A DNA stretch of 52,284 bases from Dongia_B sp035539215 (GTDB taxonomy: Bacteria; Pseudomonadota; Alphaproteobacteria; Dongiales; Dongiaceae), in the NCBI GenBank assembly GCA_035539215.1, contig DATLIX010000179.1, positions 1 through 52,284 on the forward strand, read 5' to 3'. Position numbers and translations under genes: made by a program. Of this stretch, positions 1 through 7,186 are shown one piece after another; within the stretch, counting starts at the first letter, position 1, and every line of letters begins with the position of its first letter. The notes under the pieces are model-generated. The model did no database searches and was not told the DNA's origin. It was given only the letters and a program-made list of their open reading frames with translations.

Positions 1-80
1 TTGCGTTTGTTTTGTCGTTGATGGTATTTGCTACCTGGAACGACATAAAAGTTTTGCTGATCAAGGCTCTGCTGACGTGA
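1..80 (+). CDS. rseP: RseP/RasP site-2 metalloprotease, C-terminal end only (partial)
   Basis: The first 80 bases are the tail of a gene that begins upstream. Reading from base 3 gives 25 residues ending at a TGA at 78-80, with a hydrophobic run and the text LMVFATWNDIKVLL, which resembles the last membrane helix and the end of RseP (E. coli RseP ends in a similar LxxFND stretch). RseP is an inner-membrane zinc protease that cleaves anti-sigma factors and remnant signal peptides. The position 8 bases before bamA matches the usual rseP-bamA order. The catalytic motifs lie outside the window, so the call rests on the short tail plus context. Confidence 0.72.
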   Translation, partial: AFVLSLMVFATWNDIKVLLIKALLT

Positions 81-87
81 CCGGAAG

Positions 88-2409
88 ATGCGTGAAATGT
101 TCAAGCTGAAAAGGCTGTTGGTTGCCGTTTGTGCCCTGGTCGGCGTTTTGATGCTGTCGGTGGTTGGATCAAGTGTTCATGCGCAGAATATCGGTAGTGG
201 GGATCCGATCCAGGAGATCCGCATCGAGGGGAATCAGCGTATCGAGCCGGAAACCATCCGCTCCTACATGCAGATCAATCCGGGCGATCCGTTCGATGCC
301 GAGAAAATCGACCAGGCACTGAAAAATCTCTTCGCGACGGGTCTCTTCGCCGACGTCAATCTGCGTCGCGACGGCAATGCGCTGGTGGTTGCGGTCAAGG
401 AAAACCCGATCATCAACAAGCTGGCCTTCGAAGGCAACAAGCGGATCGACGATGATGCGCTGAATGCCGAAGTGCAGCTTCGTCCGCGTGTCGTCTATAC
501 GCAGACTCGTGTGCAGCAGGATGTGAAGCGCATTCTCGATCTCTATCGCCGCAGCGGCCGCTTCGCGGCGACGGTCGAGCCGAAGATCATCAAGCTCGAC
601 CAGAACCGCGTCAATCTGGTCTTCGAAATTCATGAAGGCGACATCACCTATGTGCGCCGCATCGATTTCGTCGGCAACAAGGTGTTCAGCGACAGCGATC
701 TGCGGGATATCATCCTCACGCGCATCCACCACTGGTATCTGTTTCTGACCAGTGCCGACGCCTATGACCCGGACCGCTTGACCGTCGACAAGGAACAGCT
801 GCGACAGTTCTATCTGACCGAAGGCTATGCCGATTTCCGCGTTGTCTCTGCCGTCGCCGAATTGTCGCCGGAACAGGATGCCTTCTTCATCACCTTCAAT
901 GTCGAGGAAGGCGAGCGTTACAAGTTCGGCAAGATCGACATCAAGACGACCCTGAAAGGGTTGAACCCCGATACGCTCCGCGGCGATGTGACGACGAAGG
1001 AAGGCGACTGGTACGACGCCAGCAAGGTTCAGGATACGGTCAAAGCGCTGAGCGACCGGCTTGGCAATCTCGGCTACGCGTTTGTCGACGTGCGTCCGCG
1101 TATCGACCGTGATGCCAAGAAGCGCATTCTGACGCTGACCTACGATATCCAGGAAGGGCCGAAGGTCTACGTCGAGCGTATCGACATCTCCGGCAATGTG
1201 CGAACCCAGGACAAGGTCATCCGGCGCGAATTCCGCCTAGCGGAAGGCGATGCCTTCAGCACCGAAAAGATGGATCGTACGCAGCAACGATTGAAGAATC
1301 TCGACTTCTTCGAATCGGTGGATATTTCGGAAGCGCCCGGCAGTACGCCGGACAAGACCATCATCAAGGTGAAGGTCCAGGAAAAGTCGACCGGCAGTCT
1401 CAGCTTCGGTGCCGGTTTCTCGACTTCCGACGGTCCTTTGGGAACGGTCGGCGTGCAGGAGCGCAATCTGTTGGGTAAGGGCCAGGATCTCGCCGTCCAA
1501 GTGCAGATCTCCGGCAAGCGCTCGGGCGGTACCATCACGTTCACCGATCCCTATTTCCTTGATAAGGAAATGTCGGCGACCTTCGGTCTTTTCCACCAGC
1601 GCTACCAAGCCGCACACGACCGCTTTCGGCAGTTGTCGACCGGCTTCACCACATCAATCGGCTATGATCTGACGGAATATACCCGTCACACCTTGGGTTA
1701 CACCTTCTCGGCGGATGACATCTATCATATCGATAGCGACGCCTCCCAGGTGATCAAGGATGATAAGGGGTATGAATTCCGTTCAACGCTCAAGTCGAAC
1801 CTGCTCTACGATCGTCGTGATGCGAAGTTTGATCCGCGTTCCGGTTACTATGTTAACCTGGAGACCGATTACACCGGTTTGGGTGGCTCGATTTACGATG
1901 CCAAGGGCATTGTGAGCGGCGGATATTTCTATCCCTTCAACCGGAGCAAAACCGTCTCGCTCGGTGTTACCGGTCAGGCGGGCTACATCCAGCCCCTATT
2001 CGGCGACAATCTGCATTTCGCCGATTCCTTTAAGCTCGGTGGGCAGAGCCTGCGTGGTTTTGCCGACAATGGTGTTGGTCCGCGTGACGAGGACGCGAAG
2101 AAGAAGGATGGTACGATCGGCGGCAAGTTCCTGTTCAGCGGAACGGTCAGCCTCGGTTTCCCCCTCGGGCTGCCGGAAGAGTATCAAATCCGCGGCAGGG
2201 CGTTTTCGGACTTTGGTCTCGTGACGGATCCGGATCCGGAGAGCGACATTCGTATCCATGACAGCAACTTGATACGCGTTTCTGCGGGTCTGGGGCTGAC
2301 CTGGGTTTCTCCCTTCGGTCCCCTTGCGGTTGATGTGGCTTTGCCCCTTCGCAAGGACAAAGATGACCAAACAGAATTGTTCAACTTCAGTGTCGGTACA
2401 TCATTCTGA
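88..2409 (+). CDS. bamA: BamA, outer-membrane protein assembly factor
   Basis: BamA is the core of the BAM machine that folds beta-barrel proteins into the outer membrane. The 773-residue product has a signal peptide (about 1-32, ending VHA|QN), five POTRA repeats (about 40-425, each with a variant of the IxxIxxxGNxR opening) and a C-terminal Omp85 barrel with the SLRGF motif of the lid loop. It ends in phenylalanine (FNFSVGTSF), as BAM substrates and BamA do. Length is normal. Two starts are possible, ATG 88 and ATG 97; ATG 88 has a GGAAG just before it. It follows rseP by 8 bases and precedes skp by 24, so the three are probably one transcript. Confidence 0.97.
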   Translation: MREMFKLKRLLVAVCALVGVLMLSVVGSSVHAQNIGSGDPIQEIRIEGNQRIEPETIRSYMQINPGDPFDAEKIDQALKNLFATGLFADVNLRRDGNALVVAVKENPIINKLAFEGNKRIDDDALNAEVQLRPRVVYTQTRVQQDVKRILDLYRRSGRFAATVEPKIIKLDQNRVNLVFEIHEGDITYVRRIDFVGNKVFSDSDLRDIILTRIHHWYLFLTSADAYDPDRLTVDKEQLRQFYLTEGYADFRVVSAVAELSPEQDAFFITFNVEEGERYKFGKIDIKTTLKGLNPDTLRGDVTTKEGDWYDASKVQDTVKALSDRLGNLGYAFVDVRPRIDRDAKKRILTLTYDIQEGPKVYVERIDISGNVRTQDKVIRREFRLAEGDAFSTEKMDRTQQRLKNLDFFESVDISEAPGSTPDKTIIKVKVQEKSTGSLSFGAGFSTSDGPLGTVGVQERNLLGKGQDLAVQVQISGKRSGGTITFTDPYFLDKEMSATFGLFHQRYQAAHDRFRQLSTGFTTSIGYDLTEYTRHTLGYTFSADDIYHIDSDASQVIKDDKGYEFRSTLKSNLLYDRRDAKFDPRSGYYVNLETDYTGLGGSIYDAKGIVSGGYFYPFNRSKTVSLGVTGQAGYIQPLFGDNLHFADSFKLGGQSLRGFADNGVGPRDEDAKKKDGTIGGKFLFSGTVSLGFPLGLPEEYQIRGRAFSDFGLVTDPDPESDIRIHDSNLIRVSAGLGLTWVSPFGPLAVDVALPLRKDKDDQTELFNFSVGTSF

Positions 2410-2433
2410 CACATCAATATCGGAGACTTTAAG

Positions 2434-2994
2434 GTGCGTTATTTCTCAAAGTTAACCTCAGCGATTGTGGTCGCGCTGGCGATTGGCATTGGTAGTCTGA
2501 GTGTCGTACATTCTGCCCAGGCGCAGCAGGCCGCAGGGGCGGTCATTATTGCCGTCATCGACCGCCAGGAAATCATGTCGCTGTCCAGTGCGGGCAAGGG
2601 ATTGCAGGCTGCCGGAAGCCAGCGTGCCAAGCAGTTGCAGGACGACATCCAGAAGCGGCAGGACGCGCTCGGCAAGCAGCGCCAGACGCTGGAACAGCAG
2701 AAGGCGACGCTGACGCCGCAGGATTACCAGAACAAGCTGGTTGATCTGGGCCGGCAGAGCGACCAGCTGCGCTTGGATTTTCAGACCAAGAAGCGGGCCT
2801 TTGATACTTCCGCGCAGCAGGCCCTCGAGCAGATTCAGAACCAGACTTTTGCCATCGTGAAGCAGATCGCCGCCCAGCGGAATATCAGCCTGGTCCTGTA
2901 CAAGGATATGGTTGCCTGGGGTCCGGGAGCGGTTGATATCACGCCGGATGTGGTGGCGCAGCTCAATCAGAAGCTGCCCTCGGTCAAGTTCTGA
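2434..2994 (+). CDS. skp: OmpH/Skp family periplasmic chaperone
   Basis: A 186-residue Skp-like protein that would hold unfolded outer-membrane proteins in the periplasm and pass them to BamA. It has a clear signal peptide (about 1-31, ending AQAQ), a short strand region with VIDRQEIM, then a long charged Q/K/R-rich helix (about 60-135) that would form the coiled-coil tentacles of the trimer. The start is GTG at 2434, with GGAGA about 7 bases before it. It lies directly after bamA, its usual partner. In many alphaproteobacteria lpxD comes next; here the next gene is fabZ. Confidence 0.92.
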   Translation: MRYFSKLTSAIVVALAIGIGSLSVVHSAQAQQAAGAVIIAVIDRQEIMSLSSAGKGLQAAGSQRAKQLQDDIQKRQDALGKQRQTLEQQKATLTPQDYQNKLVDLGRQSDQLRLDFQTKKRAFDTSAQQALEQIQNQTFAIVKQIAAQRNISLVLYKDMVAWGPGAVDITPDVVAQLNQKLPSVKF

Positions 2995-3015
2995 TTGGGA
3001 GTGATCGGTGCGGAG

Positions 3016-3477
3016 ATGACCGAAGCCGTAGAAACTGCTGGGATTAATATCGATGCGAAGGGGATCATGCGCATGATCCCCCATCGCTATCCTTTGCTGT
3101 TCATTGATCGCATTGAGAATATGATCAGCGACGTGACGGCGACCGGCGTCAAGAATGTCTCGATGAACGAGGCCGTGTTCCAGGGGCATTTCCCCACGGA
3201 TCCGGTCCTGCCGGGCGTCATGATCATCGAAGCCATGGCGCAGACGGCAGCCGTGCTCGTCGTCCATACGCTGGGTGCGGCCTTCGAAGGTAAGTTGGTG
3301 TACTTCATGAGCATCGACAATGCGCGTTTCCGCAAGCCGGTTCTGCCGGGTGACCAGTTGCGCCTGATCGTCAACAAGGATCGGCATCGTGGCCCGGTCT
3401 GGAAATTCATCGGTGAAGCGAAGGTCGGTGGCCAGCTGGTGGCCGAAGCGACCTTCGCCGCCATGATCCGCGATTAG
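3016..3477 (+). CDS. fabZ: FabZ, 3-hydroxyacyl-ACP dehydratase
   Basis: FabZ dehydrates 3-hydroxyacyl-ACP in fatty acid elongation in the cytoplasm. The hot-dog fold is recognisable from IPHRYPLLFIDRI (catalytic His), the GHFPTDPVLPGV loop and IIEAMAQTAAV (catalytic Glu). The ATG at 3016 (153 residues, starting MTEAVETAG) fits the family; TTG 2995 and GTG 3001 are in-frame alternatives with no better support. The reading frame opens directly after the skp stop. FabZ competes with LpxA/LpxD for 3-hydroxyacyl-ACP and is usually encoded between lpxD and lpxA, but neither is present here. Confidence 0.95.
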   Translation: MTEAVETAGINIDAKGIMRMIPHRYPLLFIDRIENMISDVTATGVKNVSMNEAVFQGHFPTDPVLPGVMIIEAMAQTAAVLVVHTLGAAFEGKLVYFMSIDNARFRKPVLPGDQLRLIVNKDRHRGPVWKFIGEAKVGGQLVAEATFAAMIRD

Positions 3478-3510
3478 CCGTCGCCGTCTAACACATCAAG
3501 GAGCATCTCC

Positions 3511-3939
3511 ATGGCCCAGGCAGCAGCAAAAGTCGAACACGCAGCGCCCTTCCGCTTGGCGCATACGATGATCCGGGTTTTTGACCTCGACAAGTCGATC
3601 GATTTCTACACCCGGTTGCTCGGTATGAATCTGATGCGCCGCAAGGATTATCCCAGTGGCGAATTCACCCTGGCGTTTGTGGGCTACGGGACCGAAGAAG
3701 ATAACGCGGTGATCGAATTGACCCACAATTGGGGTCAGAAGGAGCCGTATCAATTGGGTACGGCCTTCGGCCATTTGGCGATCCATGTGCCGGATATCTA
3801 TGGCGTCTGCGAGCGGCTGGCCGCGGAAGGCGTCAAAATTCCGCGTGCGCCGGGGCCGATGAAGCATGGCGGTTCGGTTATCGCCTTCATCGAAGATCCG
3901 GATGGCTACAAGATCGAGCTGATCGAAGCCAGGCAGTAA
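3511..3939 (+). CDS. gloA: Lactoylglutathione lyase (glyoxalase I)
   Basis: Glyoxalase I turns the hemithioacetal of methylglyoxal and glutathione into S-lactoylglutathione. The 142-residue product has the two-module VOC fold and all four expected metal ligands: His in RLAHTMIRV, Glu in NAVIELTHNWG, His in FGHLAIHVPD and Glu in YKIELIEA. FYTRLLGM is typical of the family. Start ATG 3511 has AAGGAG about 8 bases upstream. It is the last gene before a strong terminator, in the place where lpxA, lpxI and lpxB are usually found in related genomes. Confidence 0.95.
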   Translation: MAQAAAKVEHAAPFRLAHTMIRVFDLDKSIDFYTRLLGMNLMRRKDYPSGEFTLAFVGYGTEEDNAVIELTHNWGQKEPYQLGTAFGHLAIHVPDIYGVCERLAAEGVKIPRAPGPMKHGGSVIAFIEDPDGYKIELIEARQ

Positions 3940-4013
3940 GGGCTTCCGCGATACTCTTGGATATGCCGGGAACGGCTGCCGTTTAGAGGCCAACTGAAAT
4001 TAGACGCCCAATG

Positions 4014-4050
4014 AAAAAACCCCGCCGATCGCTCGGCGGGGTTTTCGTTT
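4014..4050. terminator. Strong bidirectional rho-independent terminator between gloA and gltA
   Basis: A GC-rich stem (CCCCGCCGA at 4020-4028 with TCGGCGGGG at 4033-4041) and a 4-base loop, TCGC. The stem extends by A-T pairs into an A-run on the left (4014-4019) and a T-run on the right (4042-4045, then CGTTT). It can therefore end transcripts from both convergent genes, gloA (+) and gltA (-). Confidence 0.93.
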
Positions 4051-4062
4051 GATTCAATGCCC

Positions 4063-5499
4063 TTACTTGCGCTTGTTCAAGGGCAGGAAGGGACGCTCGC
4101 CGTAGCCGGTGTAGAGCTGCCGCGGACGGCCGATGCGCTGTGTCGGGTCCTCGATCATCTCCTTCCACTGCGCGACCCAGCCGACCGTGCGTGCCACGGC
4201 AAACAGCACCGTGAACATCGAGGTCGGGAAGCCGATCGCCTGCAGGATGATGCCGGAATAGAAGTCGACATTCGGGAAGAGCTTGTGGGAGACGAAGTAA
4301 TCGTCTTCCAGCGCGATCCGCTCCAGTTCCATGGCCAAGGCCAGGAGCGGTTCGTTGCGCTTGCCCAAGGCATCAAGAACTTCATGGCAGGATTCGCGCA
4401 TCACGGTGGCGCGCGGATCGTAGTTCTTGTAGACGCGGTGACCGAAGCCCATCAGGCGGAAATTGTCGTCCTTCGATTTGGCCCGCTTGATGTATTCGGG
4501 AATGCGCTCGACCGAGCCGATCTCGCGCAGCATTGCCAGAACCGCCTCGTTGGCGCCGCCATGAGCGGGACCCCAGAGGCAGGCGATGCCGGCAGCGATA
4601 CAGGCAAAGGGATTGGCGCCGGAAGAGCCGGCCATGCGCACGGTCGAAGTCGAGGCATTCTGCTCGTGATCGGCATGGAGGATGAAGATGCGATCCATTG
4701 CCTTGGCGACAACCGGATTGATCTTGTATTCCTCCGCCGGCACCGCGAAGGTCATGCGGAGGAAATTTTCCGCGTAGTCGAGATCGTTGTGCGGATAGAC
4801 GAAAGGCTGGCCGACGGAATACTTGTACGCCATGGCCGCAATCGTCGGCACCTTGGCGATCAGGCGATGCGAGGCGACCATGCGCTGATGCGGATCATGG
4901 ATATCGGTGCTGTCGTGATAGAAGGCCGAGAGCGCGCCGACGACGCCGACCATGACTGCCATGGGATGCGCATCGCGACGGAAGCCGCGATAGAAAGCGG
5001 CGATCTGCTCATGCAGCATCGTGTGATAGGTGATGTCGCGCCTGAAATCGGCCTTCTGCTTGGCATTCGGCAATTCGCCTTCCAGCAATAGATAGCAGAC
5101 TTCCATGAAGTCACTGTGCTTCGCCAGCTCTTCGATCCGATAGCCGCGATGCATGAGGATACCTTCCTCACCATCGATATAGGTCACCGCGGATTGCGTT
5201 GAGCCGGTGGCCCCATAGCCGGGGTCGTAAGTGAAGAGACCGTGATCGGAATAGAGCTTGCGAACATCGACCACATCCGGGCCGATGGTTCCTTTCAAGA
5301 CCGGCAGATCCCAGCTCTGACCCGAGCGGTTGTCCTTTACATTTACGCTGGCATAGGACTTTGGCGCCGCCGGCTTGATGCCGGAATCGACCACTTTCAG
5401 CTTCGGAGCGGCTGCGGACTTTGCAGCCGGTCGCTTAGCCTTGGATGCGGCCGGTGTTACGGTCTTGGTTGAGCCTTTGCCAGATTTGCGCTGCGCCAT
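4063..5499 (-). CDS. gltA: Citrate synthase (type II, hexameric class)
   Basis: Citrate synthase joins acetyl-CoA and oxaloacetate at the entry of the TCA cycle. Catalytic residues are visible: His in GPAHGGANEAV, His in MGFGHRVYKNYDPRA and Asp in PNVDFYSG. GRPRQLYTGYGERPF is the usual end. The protein is 478 residues, about 45-50 longer than most family members, because of an N-terminal tail (about 1-50) rich in Ala, Lys and Pro that precedes the first conserved block. GAGG lies 5 bases before the ATG at 5499, so the tail seems truly translated. gltX lies upstream on the same strand with a 140-base gap, so gltA may have its own promoter. Confidence 0.97.
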   Translation of the reverse strand: MAQRKSGKGSTKTVTPAASKAKRPAAKSAAAPKLKVVDSGIKPAAPKSYASVNVKDNRSGQSWDLPVLKGTIGPDVVDVRKLYSDHGLFTYDPGYGATGSTQSAVTYIDGEEGILMHRGYRIEELAKHSDFMEVCYLLLEGELPNAKQKADFRRDITYHTMLHEQIAAFYRGFRRDAHPMAVMVGVVGALSAFYHDSTDIHDPHQRMVASHRLIAKVPTIAAMAYKYSVGQPFVYPHNDLDYAENFLRMTFAVPAEEYKINPVVAKAMDRIFILHADHEQNASTSTVRMAGSSGANPFACIAAGIACLWGPAHGGANEAVLAMLREIGSVERIPEYIKRAKSKDDNFRLMGFGHRVYKNYDPRATVMRESCHEVLDALGKRNEPLLALAMELERIALEDDYFVSHKLFPNVDFYSGIILQAIGFPTSMFTVLFAVARTVGWVAQWKEMIEDPTQRIGRPRQLYTGYGERPFLPLNKRK

Positions 5500-5639
5500 G
5501 AGGTCCTCGTTTTTGACGTAGACGGGCCGTGATGGCCCGGAGGTTTTACCCGTGAGGCCGACAGGCTAGCATGCGGAAGGTTAACGCGTCATGACCCAAT
5601 TTTGCGTTGCGATACGTCATTCTTCGGTCATCAAGCTGG

Positions 5640-7028
5640 CTATTTGCAGCTGTCGTTCAAGCGTCCCAAACTCTCATCTCGGCCGAGAACTTCCATCACT
5701 TCGAAGAGACCCGGCGAAGTTGCCGCACCGGTCAAGGCCGCGCGCAGGGGCTGCGCCACCTGCCCGAGCTTGACGCCTTTCTTTTCAATGAATTGGCGGA
5801 CCGCCGCCTCGAGAGCAGCGGCTTGCCAGTCGGGTAAAGTGAAAAGATCAGGCGTCAATTCCTTCAGCAAACCGATCGCATCGGGCGTGAGTAGAGCTTT
5901 CGCTTTATCGGCCATCGGGATCGGCCGATCGGCAACATAGAAGGCCGCGTTCTCCGCCAGCTCCTTCAGGGTTTTTGCTCGGGCTTTTAGTCCTGGCATG
6001 CCCTTCACCAGACGCTCGGTGGCGATCTCGTCGCCGGCGACGCCGAGGCGGGCGGCGGCATCGACCGCCAACTCGCGGTCTTCGGCTTCACGGATGTAGT
6101 GGCCGTTGAGATTATCCAGTTTGGCATAATCGAAACGCGAGGCGGAGCGACCGACGGAGGCAAGATCAAACCAGCTCACCGCCTGTTCAGTGGAAATGAT
6201 TTCATCATCGCCATGCGACCAGCCGAGGCGCAGCAGATAGTTGCGCAGGGCCTGAGGGAGATAGCCGAGCTCACGATAGGCATCGACGCCGAGCGCACCG
6301 TGCCGCTTCGACAGCTTGGCGCCATCGGGACCGTGGATCAGCGGTATATGCGCAAAGCTCGGGCAGTCCCAGCCCATCGCCTGATAGATCTGCTTTTGCC
6401 GGAACGTATTCGTCAGATGGTCATCGCCGCGAATGACATGGGTGATGTCCATGTCGTGGTCATCGACGACGACCGACAGCATATAAGTCGGCGTGCCGTC
6501 ACCGCGCAACAGCACCATGTCATCGAGCTGTTCGTTGCCGACGCGGACTTCGCCCTGCACCTGGTCGACGACTACAGTTTCACCGGTCGTCGGTGCCTTC
6601 AGGCGGATGACGGGTCTGACGCCGGCGGGCGCGTCTTTCGGATCGCGGTCGCGCCAGCGGCCGTCATAGCGCACGGGTTTGCCGGCGGCGCGCGCCGCTT
6701 CGCGCATCTGTTCCAGTTCTTCCGGCGTGCAGTAGCAGTAATACGCCTTTCCTTCGGCCAGCATCGCCTGGGCAATTTCGGCATGCCGATTGGCCCGCGC
6801 AAACTGGAAGACCGTTTCTCCGTCCCAGTCGAGCCCGAGCCAGCGCATTCCGTCGAGAATGGCCTCGATGGCGGCTTCGGTCGAACGCACCCGGTCAGTA
6901 TCCTCGATACGCAGGCGGAAGATGCCGCCATGGTGCCTGGCATATAGCCAGTTGAAGAGGGCGGTTCGGGCGCCGCCGATATGCAGGAAGCCGGTGGGCG
7001 AGGGGGCAAATCGTGTGATGATGGTCAT
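5640..7028 (-). CDS. gltX: Glutamate--tRNA ligase
   Basis: Class I aminoacyl-tRNA synthetase that charges tRNA-Glu (and tRNA-Gln in organisms using the amidotransferase route). The 462-residue protein starts MTIITRFAPSPTGFLHIGG, giving the HIGH-type signature, and carries the KMSKS-type loop as GAKLSKRHG. The anticodon-binding helical region is C-terminal. An upstream in-frame ATG at 7208 would add 60 unrelated residues and overlap comEC, so ATG 7028 is preferred. Alphaproteobacteria often have two gltX paralogues with different tRNA preference; which one this is cannot be told here. Confidence 0.96.
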   Translation of the reverse strand: MTIITRFAPSPTGFLHIGGARTALFNWLYARHHGGIFRLRIEDTDRVRSTEAAIEAILDGMRWLGLDWDGETVFQFARANRHAEIAQAMLAEGKAYYCYCTPEELEQMREAARAAGKPVRYDGRWRDRDPKDAPAGVRPVIRLKAPTTGETVVVDQVQGEVRVGNEQLDDMVLLRGDGTPTYMLSVVVDDHDMDITHVIRGDDHLTNTFRQKQIYQAMGWDCPSFAHIPLIHGPDGAKLSKRHGALGVDAYRELGYLPQALRNYLLRLGWSHGDDEIISTEQAVSWFDLASVGRSASRFDYAKLDNLNGHYIREAEDRELAVDAAARLGVAGDEIATERLVKGMPGLKARAKTLKELAENAAFYVADRPIPMADKAKALLTPDAIGLLKELTPDLFTLPDWQAAALEAAVRQFIEKKGVKLGQVAQPLRAALTGAATSPGLFEVMEVLGRDESLGRLNDSCK

Positions 7029-7186
7029 GACCGCTATTCGCTGTGATAGATGTTGCGGCAACGAGCTGTCCGGCCGCGATCCCCAGCTTCTTAGCATATT
7101 TGGGCGGCGACTTGGCAACTGCGCCAGTGGTCGATCCCATGGCAATCTGCTACAGCTATGGCGGGTGAAACAAGGCGACGGCGCCC

